In this document: positions 58,201 through 64,000 of the stretch, in pieces
Layout of the letters: each line of letters opens with the position of its first letter
Numbering within the stretch: position 1 is the stretch's first letter
NCBI GenBank assembly: GCA_963701265.1
Contig: OY969581.1
Location: 2,556,313 to 2,620,312 of the forward strand
Direction of reading: 5' to 3'
DNA length: 64,000 nucleotides
From: VRUE01 sp963701265
GTDB taxonomy: Bacteria > Actinomycetota > Thermoleophilia > Solirubrobacterales > 70-9
Made by a program: the position numbers and the translations under genes
Notes under the pieces: model-generated
Told to the model about the DNA's origin: nothing
Seen by the model: the letters and a program-made list of their open reading frames with translations, nothing else
Database searches by the model: none

Positions 58201-59002
58201 CGAAGCGAAGCGTCTCGGGGCTCTCAGGAGAGCGCAACTGGTCGAAGAGCTCGACACCCGAGGAAAGCGGGGAGACCAGCAGGTCGGTGTCGGTCTCCAC
58301 CTCGGGGTAGATCACGTCCTTCTCGCCGAAGGCGTGGGCGCTGCTTTCGAGGTCGGCCCCGGCCTGGGTGATCGAGAGTGCCCCTTCTTCGATCGAGATG
58401 GCTTCCGCCGGCGAGGCCGGGATGAGGATCTCAGTGGTCGGGTTCTCAGGTTCAAAGCCTTCGGGGGTCGCATCGAGGCTGAAATCCACCTGTTCGAGGT
58501 CGCCGTCTTCGCCCGGGATTTCGGCCGGGATGTCGGCTTCCATCAGTTCGGTCTGGCCTTCGTCGGCGATCACAGCTCCGCCTTCGTTGCCGAGATTCCG
58601 CTCCAGCGTGGCGTCCGTGAGGATGCGGGCCGGATCCTGTTCGAGCGAGGCAAGTTCGTCAGAAAACCTCGAGCGCAGAAGATCGCTCACCGCACCCGCC
58701 GACTCGAGGTCTTTGTAGGCGAGGGCCGATTCTTCGCGTTCGGCTATGGCCGCCGGAGAATTGAGTTCCGCTTCTCGCTCGGCTTCTTTTTCATCTAGCT
58801 GTTTTTCGGCTTTCGCCAAGTCTGCTGCGTCGGGAAGGAGCGAGGGGTCAAATTCCTCACCGGCTCCCGATTCAGCTGCTGGAGGCTGTTCGCCAGCAGG
58901 AGGATCGGCGAGCACCGGAACGGCGCCCGCGGCAAGTAGCAGAAGGGTGAAGGCAACGAGCCAGCGTGCACGGCCTTGCATTGCTCTCTTGAACAACCTC
59001 AT
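52214..59002 (-). CDS. Giant secreted NHL/RHS-type protein with C-terminal chymotrypsin-like protease
   Basis: A 2,262-residue protein from ATG 59002 (AGGGGG upstream) with a signal peptide (RWLVAFTLLLLAAGAVPVLA). A helical Glu-rich segment (about 55-130) is followed by beta domains and an RHS-type head (VDVPGYAADLEVERFYNSQL, about 790). Then come 10-12 NHL propeller repeats (about 970-1,530) and short YD repeats (about 1,560-1,620). A run of nine prolines (about 1,780) precedes a prodomain-like region, and an S1 protease ends the chain: TAGHC (His about 2,076), TDAEAIRL (Asp about 2,119) and EGGDSGAPLY (Ser about 2,201). The triad is intact. DNA for the last 400 residues is AT-richer than the rest, suggesting an exchanged tip. 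A lipoprotein and a 4-TM gene follow. Confidence 0.87.
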   Translation of the reverse strand: MRLFKRAMQGRARWLVAFTLLLLAAGAVPVLADPPAGEQPPAAESGAGEEFDPSLLPDAADLAKAEKQLDEKEAEREAELNSPAAIAEREESALAYKDLESAGAVSDLLRSRFSDELASLEQDPARILTDATLERNLGNEGGAVIADEGQTELMEADIPAEIPGEDGDLEQVDFSLDATPEGFEPENPTTEILIPASPAEAISIEEGALSITQAGADLESSAHAFGEKDVIYPEVETDTDLLVSPLSSGVELFDQLRSPESPETLRFDLEIPAGAELRANGNVVEVWQDGKMTAFVSPPHAIDAQGTEVPVTMEVQGNTIVLNVPHREGEFAYPILVDPEVSTQNDWVNNAWYSYHSYAALEDNTFIDWNNNPGLKTQKTCIYTCFGGSGHGLFVSFPSNGYGLNQQAQWAYFVKGETTYLTGYLINPLFRDDHANCPRSSYPEPHDFDGIWSPTVGYYQLYTNRAPYGNASVYGNTAQSVKAMVFGLNSGNGVSLPCWRDIYAGGVATYMSDPDNPTLDTISGQPSGWFDDSKWSGVNVSAHDPGLGVSNVTLNIEGAPQVTLKPTPCYGTRDSPCPRDMSGTIPFNGDNFDEGLSLVKVNANDALSKSSGVQSFWAYVDSTAPEITLSGQLATVTEETEGNGKDPKEWDDLSLPVYNLGIKAKDGNPKYASNKERRSGVKNIEIYLDKKTEPEPVSWSANGSPCENCEKNVTFPMKLDGLAAGKHTLLVVALDQLNHKSYRDIEFEYIPATGMKDDYVMQHFALPDGQGNEAEEEHPTRPELAVNVMNGNLTYREKDVDVPGYAADLEVERFYNSQLPNSENTEWGDGWTLSQTPELEPEAGAAPKEAELLDTSGALEDDVQLPTETGKTKFNPPLQASLTKEAGGGYEFTDESGETATSIAFDSSGRTDELRTGDYAKIDYDYEAGKLDEIAVKDPGSASSISPAEEEALEYVPPAPTFKGVTIAPMGTKEGQLVKPTDAVMAANGDLFVVDPNLNWVQRFAQDGKFISKIGTKGSENGQFKEPTQVAIDSAGNLYVLDSGNVRIEKFKENGEFIKAFKLTIGKTTDGQVYGVGGMALDAKGNIYLADPGNFRVQKFNSNLEYVAKFGSYGTGNGQFTNPTNVDIGPGGTIWVTDVYQNTVTEFNEAGGFVRKFGSAGTGDGQFKGPVAIEIDSRGNVWVFDRGNGRVEQFNLSGKYLSKFGAGTGSKEEQFGLSPNDASGIVVDNKGGIWVVDPQNARVPKWGVPNYRPSWTFSFGTLGSGDGQMKSPADVDLAANGDLLVLDKGNNRVVRFDRSSLKFISKFGTTGTANGQFSAPNSLAVDPSGNIWVADSGNYRVEEFSDEGTFIRAFGSSGTGNGQFSKVEGIATDLKGNVYVADTYNKRVQVFDEEGKFLFKFGSAGSGLGQFIEANAIDIGPHGNVYVADWGANRIEKFNEKGEALLQFGSAGAGDGQFNRPDALEVDNKGNVWVGDQNNGRIELFNESGEYLTQFGAVGSGEGQFKFTYPMGIAVDSSGGIWITDVLNNRIQKWQVPNTDPPKPPEENDPSVDVSLSSGLVSSVEGEEAGTNTYAHTGELLTANKGPDGEVKYEYDTAGRLKKVTLPNGTYGSITYNTSYGRVSKVTVDPAGAAPAKSTSFAYSDEPRKTTVTPEGGTIISYDIGPDGSVVKWQDKNAPPTIDNISGSLYANRGKEVNTGVQNVVVKAHTPQGIGSIQILTNGTNLVDEATCTENEETTKVECEYVENEWVMETEDFAPGRLNLEAIVTDRKGEASTERFWVNIPPPPPPPPPPAGLPVKPKFKDILHFREEFGLEVWDPVSGESELNDRIFDSINGWTTEDPVSRASWERWGVPLRTPDVAELEYREAYIAHDGVAIEEWASAHAPSQYGGYRVNHAAGGRIEVGFTSNQDNLLAELKSQVYLMALSRIDVFPAAPTRSLAELESASSSVEDSNDQILTSYVTSVGFDEASNTVEVGASNVSAVESELSSLYSGASSLFTVTYATSIAEPFSPVFPGASRGRDHDYGRLLAGDRIFGNRSGTSTECTAGFGAWEDRDKKSNGESIRARFILTAGHCSDLGSFFRRSSPENRYSPNDWRIVGQANRTGLPRGGQHYETDAEAIRLEDPGLAPHLIQTDGLPQRINAAVAPRHGQIFCVSGAHSDRVDCGRMTGIRNIANEEFSGRVLSVVVHGLHTEGGDSGAPLYNSRTGTAIGLLWGRSGTLPNVRFFTPLVKPRGFPVEKAPGALGAPGMGNLHLITTP

Positions 59003-59317
59003 CAATGCCCCCTGCGATCTCGAACGGATACGTGGTTCCGCACCAGACCGCCTTGGCGGGTGCGGGCCTTTGGTACGGCGGAGAGTCTTCTATCGCATAC
59101 ACGCAGAGGTTTGCAAGGAGATTATTGACCTTTTGGTCAGGAAGGTTTTCTCAGTGGGATCTGCTCCACTAAAAGATTCCTTATGGCAGGCCGATTTGCG
59201 CGTTTCGGCGTGTCGTTCTTGTCAAGGAAATGGCCCCTTGAAATGGGGTGAAATTTCTTGGGATGACATTTGTGTTTTCGGGCGAATCCGCCGCCTTCGC
59301 CCGATTGTCCAGGCGGT
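59003..59317. other. 315-bp intergenic region
   Basis: No gene is seen. It contains the promoter region of the giant NHL/protease gene and a small palindrome TGACC-tttt-GGTCA (59126-59139). The part towards 59317 is the 3' side of the GGDEF gene. No terminator with a T-tract was found. Confidence 0.5.
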
Positions 59318-61324
59318 CTAGCCGACGGGAACGCCACGCTGCGCGGCGACCTGCTCGAAGGCCTCGACGACCCTCGGGTCAAACTGCGAGCCGGCGCCTT
59401 GCTGCAGCTCTTTGAGCGCTCGCGAGGGACGCATCGCGACGCTGTAGGGGCGCTCTGAGACCATCGCCGCGTAGGCGTCGCAGACGGCAACCACCCGCGC
59501 CCCGAGCGGGATCTGCTCGCCGCGCAGGGAGTCCGGGTAGCCACCGCCGTCCCAGCGCTCGCCACTCGAGCGAACCAGGCGGGCGACCGGCACGAGCGCC
59601 GCCGCCGAGGCGATGATCCGCTCGCCGATCAGGGTGTGCTGGCGGACGAACTCCCACTCGGACTCCTCCAGCGGGCCCGGCTTGTTCAAGATCGCGTCGG
59701 GGATCGCCATCTTCCCCGTTTCGTGCAGCTGCGCGGCGCGCTGGGTCTCATCGCGTTGCTCGGCCTCCATGCCCAGCTCTTCGGCGACCGCCAGTGCCAG
59801 CTCGGCGACATCGACGGCTTGCTCGGCCAGCTGCGGTTGGCGCTCGCGCAGCGCCGTCAGCAGCACGTCGCGCGACTGCGAGCCCGCCGAGCTCCGCTCG
59901 CTGACCTTGTTCGCGTACATCCGTCGGTCGGCGAGCTGCAACGCCTCTTTGACCGAGCCGGCCTCGCTCGGCAGCAGGACGTTGCCCTGCGAGGCCGTGA
60001 CAGCGAACCCTTCGCCGCGCTCAGAGAGCGCCGCGGTGGCGCCGGCAACGATCGCGTCAACCTCCGCCGCCGTGCACTCGGCCAGAAGACAGAACTCATC
60101 GCCACCCAGCCGGTAGGCGCGGCCTTTTGCGGTCGCGAAGTGCTCCAGCCGCCCGCCGAGTCGCTCCAATAGGGCGTCTCCAGCCGGGTGACCGAAGGTG
60201 TCGTTGTAGAGCTTGAAGCCATCGAGGTCGAACAGGGCGAGGAGCCGAAGGGATCCGGCCGCTGCCGGGCGCGTGATCGCGCCCTCCAGGTCCAGCATCA
60301 GCGCCCTGCGGTTGGGCAGCCCGGTCAGCTCGTCAGTGCGCGACTCATGCGCCTTCGTGCGGGCCTCCACCTGGCTCTCACGCAACGAGAGGACCAGGCG
60401 CACGACGACCGCGATCAGGGTGAGCAGGGAGATGACCGCCGCCGCGGTTGGCGCCGTGGCGAATCGTTCGGCTGCCTGAATGCCGATCGCGACCAGGGCC
60501 GCAGCGGCTGGGATCGCAATGATCCGCACTGCGCGCGATCGCAGTGGCTCCATCGTGCCTGGCTCGATCCACGCAGCACTTGCCACCAGCAGCACACCGC
60601 ACGGCCAACCGGCGTCGAGAATCGTGCCTTCGACGTAGGTCCCCTGGGCGGCCTGCAGCAGATAGACGCCGTCGGAGACGGCGAGCAGCAAGAGGCCGGC
60701 ACCGAGGACTGCCCAGCTGCGCCCCGGTCGCCAACCGGTGAACGAGGCGGCGGTTGCCACCATCGTCAACAGGGTCAGGTCGGCGATCGGGTAGGCCAGG
60801 TTGGTCGCGACGGCGAGCGTCTGCCCTTCGCTGGAGGCATCGACGATCGGCCCGAGCGCAAACGCCGCCGCCAGCGCTGCGACAGCCGAGCCAACGATCG
60901 CACCGTCCAGCCACCGCGCAACCGGAAAGGTCCCGATCCTCGTCCGCAGAAGGACGACCAGCGCCGCGTAGGCAAGCGGATAGAAGGCGAGATAGCCGCC
61001 GTCGGCGGGCGACGGGATTGGCACCGACGCCTGCCCGGCCAGCACCGCGGCGTAATAGATTTCGCCGCCGGTGTAGAGCAGCAAGCCGACGCCCAGCAGT
61101 GCCCAGGCTGCCCGCTCGCGACGGATCAGCGCGGCCCGCAGCAGGCAGGCGGCGGCGCTTGTCAGCATCAGAGCGTTGTAGATCCAGGTGTTGAAGAGCC
61201 CATCGGTGCCAGGCCCGCCAAACCCGACCGCGACGTGCGCGGTAAAGGCGGCGAGCAGGCAGAGGGCGAGGATGCCGCCGGCAAGGACGGTCCTGCGCTG
61301 GCGCTCACTCAGTTCGGCGACCAC
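59318..61324 (-). CDS. Membrane GGDEF diguanylate cyclase fused to degenerate HD-GYP domain
   Basis: A 668-residue protein with GTG start 61324. About nine TM helices (residues 15-310) form a sensory membrane domain. A short coiled region leads into GGDEF (about 330-490) with intact YRLGGDEFCLL, so c-di-GMP synthesis from GTP is expected. The C-terminal HD-GYP-like domain (about 500-660) has LHETGKMAIPDAILNKPG and SSGERWDGGGYPDSLRG. The usual LHDIGK is LHETGK and the HHE before RWDG is SSGE, so c-di-GMP hydrolysis is doubtful. It probably makes c-di-GMP and uses the HD part as a receiver or scaffold. Confidence 0.88.
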   Translation of the reverse strand: MVAELSERQRRTVLAGGILALCLLAAFTAHVAVGFGGPGTDGLFNTWIYNALMLTSAAACLLRAALIRRERAAWALLGVGLLLYTGGEIYYAAVLAGQASVPIPSPADGGYLAFYPLAYAALVVLLRTRIGTFPVARWLDGAIVGSAVAALAAAFALGPIVDASSEGQTLAVATNLAYPIADLTLLTMVATAASFTGWRPGRSWAVLGAGLLLLAVSDGVYLLQAAQGTYVEGTILDAGWPCGVLLVASAAWIEPGTMEPLRSRAVRIIAIPAAAALVAIGIQAAERFATAPTAAAVISLLTLIAVVVRLVLSLRESQVEARTKAHESRTDELTGLPNRRALMLDLEGAITRPAAAGSLRLLALFDLDGFKLYNDTFGHPAGDALLERLGGRLEHFATAKGRAYRLGGDEFCLLAECTAAEVDAIVAGATAALSERGEGFAVTASQGNVLLPSEAGSVKEALQLADRRMYANKVSERSSAGSQSRDVLLTALRERQPQLAEQAVDVAELALAVAEELGMEAEQRDETQRAAQLHETGKMAIPDAILNKPGPLEESEWEFVRQHTLIGERIIASAAALVPVARLVRSSGERWDGGGYPDSLRGEQIPLGARVVAVCDAYAAMVSERPYSVAMRPSRALKELQQGAGSQFDPRVVEAFEQVAAQRGVPVG

Positions 61325-61422
61325 TTCCCCCTAATCGGAACCTGGAGCGGCAACCTTGACCTCATTGTCCGATGAGGTGAATTCATTTCTCCGATTACGA
61401 CGGCCACAAGGTTGACGTCGGC

Positions 61423-62382
61423 TCAGGCCCGCGGCGTCGGGGCGATGCGATCGAGCTCGGCCAAGTCGGCCTCGCTCGGCCGCCAGCTCAGCGCGGCGAC
61501 GTTGGCGGCGATCTGCTCGGGCTTGGTCGCGCCGGCGATCACGGAGGCGACGGCGGGCTGGGCGGCGAGGCCGGCGATCGCGACGTCGAGGATGCCGACT
61601 CCGCGAGCCTCGGCGAAAGCTTCCAACGCCTCGACGACGTCGAACTGCTCGTCGCTTCCCGCCTGGCCGCCGGAGGCGAGGCGGCTGCCCGCAGGGCCCC
61701 GCTCACCGCGCCGGTACTTGCCGGTGAGCAGCCCGCTGGCCAGGGGGAAGTACGGCAGGATCGAGACGTCGAGGCGCTCGCAGGCGGGCGCGACCTCGGC
61801 CTCGATCTCGCGCTCGAGCAGGCTGTACTGATTCTGCAGGGTGACGAAGCGGGCGCCGCCGCGCTCGCACGCGATCCGGTCCGCCTCTTCCAGTTCAGCG
61901 GCGCTGAAGTTGGAACAGCCGATCGCGCCGACCAGGCCTTCGCGCACGAGCTCGTCGAGCGCCGCGAGCGTGTCACCAAGCGGCGTGGTCCCATCCGGGC
62001 GGTGGTACTGGTAGAGGTCGATCTTCTCGATCCGCAATCGCTCGAGCGAGCCCTCGATCGCCCAGCGAATGTAGTCGCGAGAGCCACGCGGGACGTCGGG
62101 TGCGCCCGCCTCGCCTCCCCAGCCGAACTTGGTCGCCAGCACGTACTCGTCACGGCGTCCCTCGAGTGCCTCTCCGATCAGCCGCTCGCTGTCGCCGTCG
62201 CCGTAGATGGCGGCGGTGTCGAAGAAGGTCACGCCGGCCGCCAGCGCAGCATCAAGGACCGCGGCGGTGCCGTCGAGGTCGAGCCGTTTGCCGAAGTTGT
62301 TGCAGCCGAGGCCGACCACCGAGACCTCAAGCTCGGAGTGGCCGAGGCGGCGCTTCGGCAGCTCAGTCATCGGCCTGCGCAT
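61423..62382 (-). CDS. Aldo/keto reductase
   Basis: A 319-residue (beta/alpha)8 barrel. The tetrad is visible: FDTAAIYGDGDSE (Asp and Tyr), VLATKFGWG (Lys) and DLYQYHRPDG (His). The NADPH-binding end is ASVIAGATKPEQIAANVAAL. It reduces aldehydes or ketones, and the fold is close to the YajO/Tas type; the substrate is unknown. ATG 62370 is an alternative start, four codons in. It stands between the GGDEF gene and ltrA with short gaps, all on the same strand. Confidence 0.9.
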   Translation of the reverse strand: MRRPMTELPKRRLGHSELEVSVVGLGCNNFGKRLDLDGTAAVLDAALAAGVTFFDTAAIYGDGDSERLIGEALEGRRDEYVLATKFGWGGEAGAPDVPRGSRDYIRWAIEGSLERLRIEKIDLYQYHRPDGTTPLGDTLAALDELVREGLVGAIGCSNFSAAELEEADRIACERGGARFVTLQNQYSLLEREIEAEVAPACERLDVSILPYFPLASGLLTGKYRRGERGPAGSRLASGGQAGSDEQFDVVEALEAFAEARGVGILDVAIAGLAAQPAVASVIAGATKPEQIAANVAALSWRPSEADLAELDRIAPTPRA

Positions 62383-62402
62383 AGTCGCTCATGGGCCTCA
62401 GC

Positions 62403-63581
62403 CTAAAGAGTGGGGGTGCTCGGCTTCTCGGCCCGGGTGTCAGCGATCGCCACGCCGAGCAGCACGAGGCTCGCCGCGATCACGGCGGGGAGCAGGCTGA
62501 GCGGGGCTGTCAGCAAGGCGAGGATCGCCAGGACAACGCAGGCGATGATCCGTGGACGGGAGATCGTTCCCGTCGCCTCGCGCATGAAAACGAGCTGGGC
62601 GATCAGGAAGATCGCCGGGCCGCCGAAGATCAGGGCTGCTATTGCCGCGGTGCCCTCGTAGGTGGGTTCGACGATCGCGAGCTCATCGCCGACAGCGATG
62701 CCGACGATGCCGATCACCATCGCGACCAGCGTGTAGTTGCCGACGGCGACGAGGCGCGAAGCGTCGCCGTCGCCTTCCACCGCATCGATCCCGATCCGCT
62801 CGGCCCGATGGAAGTAACACCACCAGAGTGAGACCGTGCCGAGGAAGGCGGCTGAGATCGCGACCACGCGTTCGGCGTCGATCGGGACGTTGACGAAGGC
62901 GTAGCCGACGGTCAGAACCGTCTCCCCCAGCGCGATCAGGAAGAAGAGGCGGAAGCGCTCGAGCAGGTGCTCGGCGTAGATCTGGCTGTCGGAACTGAAC
63001 GGGCTTCTGTGGCCCGGCAGCGGGTGACCGGCGATCACGCCTCCATAGGTGGCGAGGACCGCGATCGCCCAGATCGCCAGGCGCGCATCGCCGTCGGCGA
63101 AGATCCCGGCGATCCAGATCAGACCTGTGCCGATCTCCCAGACCAAGGCGTTGACGAAGTGCTGGTGCAAACGGTGGCCGCGAAAGGCAGAGACGGCGAA
63201 GAGCGTGCGGCCGAGTTGGATCGCCAGATAGCCGATGACGAAGAGGCCGGGGCGGTCGCCGAGCCCGGACTCCTCGAATGGGGAGCCGAAGGCATAGGCG
63301 ACCGCGGCCGCCATCAGCAGCGAAGCGAACATCAGGCCGAGCAGCATGAGCTGCACGGGCCTGCGTTCGACATCGAGCCAGTTCGAGGTCCAGACGGTCA
63401 TGAACCAGGCGTACATCACCGCCAAGGCGAGGACGACCGTCTGCACGATGCCGCGCAGGCTGACGTCGAAGACCAGGTTGCTCGAGAGCTGAGTGACCGT
63501 GAAGACGTAGACGAGGTCGAAGAAGAGCTCCAGCGGCGTCACCGCGCGAGCCACTTCGCGTGGACGAACTAGCGAGGCCAT
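62403..63581 (-). CDS. ltrA: Low temperature requirement protein A (LtrA)
   Basis: A 392-residue membrane protein with ten or more TM helices. The family signature is at the N-terminus, VTPLELFFDLVYVFTVTQLS, and the central LERFRLFFLIALGETVLTVG is also characteristic. LtrA was named for growth in the cold in Listeria, and its biochemical role is unknown. The start at 63581 overlaps the end of the SprT-like gene by 13 bp, and the gene is followed by the aldo/keto reductase 20 bp on. Confidence 0.9.
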   Translation of the reverse strand: MASLVRPREVARAVTPLELFFDLVYVFTVTQLSSNLVFDVSLRGIVQTVVLALAVMYAWFMTVWTSNWLDVERRPVQLMLLGLMFASLLMAAAVAYAFGSPFEESGLGDRPGLFVIGYLAIQLGRTLFAVSAFRGHRLHQHFVNALVWEIGTGLIWIAGIFADGDARLAIWAIAVLATYGGVIAGHPLPGHRSPFSSDSQIYAEHLLERFRLFFLIALGETVLTVGYAFVNVPIDAERVVAISAAFLGTVSLWWCYFHRAERIGIDAVEGDGDASRLVAVGNYTLVAMVIGIVGIAVGDELAIVEPTYEGTAAIAALIFGGPAIFLIAQLVFMREATGTISRPRIIACVVLAILALLTAPLSLLPAVIAASLVLLGVAIADTRAEKPSTPTL

Positions 63582-64000
63582 CTCGACTCGATCGCCTCGG
63601 CGTAGACGCCGTGGATCGTGCTGCGGGGACTCGGCGCGACGATCCCGTAGCCCTCGACCATCGCCCGCGCCAGCGTCACCTTGAAGGTCTTGCCGTGCCA
63701 GGCGTGGGCCTCGGCGGCGCGGCCGACGTGCAGGTGGACGAGCTCGTGGAGCAGGGTCTCGAGCACGTCGCCGGCCCGGATCCCCGGGTAGGCGGTGACG
63801 GAGAGGCGGAACTGGGCCGGCACCGCGAAGCCGAGGCGGTTGGGGCGGCGGCGGGCGCGGCGGACCTTCAACTCGGGCTCGCGCGCGGCCAGCGGGCCGT
63901 CAGCGAAGACGGGCAGCCGCCGCAGTCGCTCCATCTCCTGGCGAAGGTCGATCCCCGCGACCAGGAAATAGGAGGGATGGCGCTTCAGCTGTTCGCACCT
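63569..64000 (-). CDS. SprT-like zinc metalloprotein, partial (5' end outside window)
   Basis: The frame is open to base 64000, giving at least 143 residues, so the start probably lies beyond the window; an internal ATG at 63934 is possible. The zinc motif LLHELVHLHVG (HExxH) with HGKTFKVTLARAM behind it is the SprT/Spartan-type layout (third ligand His). Members are proposed or shown to cleave proteins cross-linked to DNA or to act near it. Strong Arg clusters precede the motif. The gene overlaps the start of ltrA by 13 bp. Confidence 0.83.
   Translation of the reverse strand, partial: RCEQLKRHPSYFLVAGIDLRQEMERLRRLPVFADGPLAAREPELKVRRARRRPNRLGFAVPAQFRLSVTAYPGIRAGDVLETLLHELVHLHVGRAAEAHAWHGKTFKVTLARAMVEGYGIVAPSPRSTIHGVYAEAIESRWPR

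Overview
The window is a high-GC chromosomal segment from an actinobacterium. Most likely it belongs to class Thermoleophilia, order Solirubrobacterales. That placement is an inference from the RpoD-type sigma factor, an F420-dependent-type nitroreductase, CGAAC-N4-GTTCG SOS boxes, very many TetR regulators, and giant secreted TIG/NHL/RHS proteins with near-identical internal repeats. No 16S rRNA or other decisive marker is present. Both ends cut through genes: a DNA ligase on the left and a SprT-like protein on the right.

From 1 to 17.4 kb the content is mostly housekeeping and regulation. It holds the end of an ATP-dependent DNA ligase, a radical SAM protein behind an SOS box, a dCTP deaminase/YtoQ pair, a probable nucleotidyltransferase toxin-antitoxin pair, three TetR regulators, an SDR/MerR operon, a PD-(D/E)XK nuclease ORF that reads through a tRNA-Tyr gene, the main sigma factor, FolE2, PgsA and an MMPL transporter. 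From 17.4 to 23.7 kb two paralogous ArsR-like regulators bracket a family 5 uracil-DNA glycosylase. Next come a ThiF-type E1 enzyme with a PqqD/RRE-like N-terminus, a TMEM175 channel, and a coupled pair made of a trypco2 protein and a 498-residue HEXXH protein of unknown function, followed by tRNA-Thr(CGU).

From 23.7 to 39.4 kb the DNA looks accessory. A 62-bp copy of the 3' part of the tRNA-Thr region recurs at 27.92 kb and encloses a 1,176-residue secreted protein with three almost identical 193-residue repeats. After a 1.1-kb gene-poor stretch come a Tat-exported DyP peroxidase, two small membrane proteins and a 2,894-residue RHS protein with five near-identical 222-residue repeats. The 5-TM protein starts 3 nt after the RHS stop and is a candidate immunity protein.

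From 39.6 to 51 kb lie a SulP transporter, a double-TetR protein, an MFS exporter behind a SHOCT membrane protein, an AI-2E family transporter, a metallo-beta-lactamase-fold hydrolase and a three-gene lipid/phosphatase operon. A broken FkbM methyltransferase tail follows. From 51.2 to 59 kb is a second giant surface protein, with RHS-like parts and NHL propellers and a C-terminal chymotrypsin-like protease in visibly more AT-rich DNA. A lipoprotein and a 4-TM protein follow it in the same operon. The segment ends with a GGDEF plus degenerate HD-GYP protein, an aldo/keto reductase, LtrA and the SprT-like protein.

The most system-like novelties are the trypco2-HEXXH pair, the giant protease protein with its possible immunity lipoprotein, and the nuclease ORF overlapping tRNA-Tyr under an SOS box.
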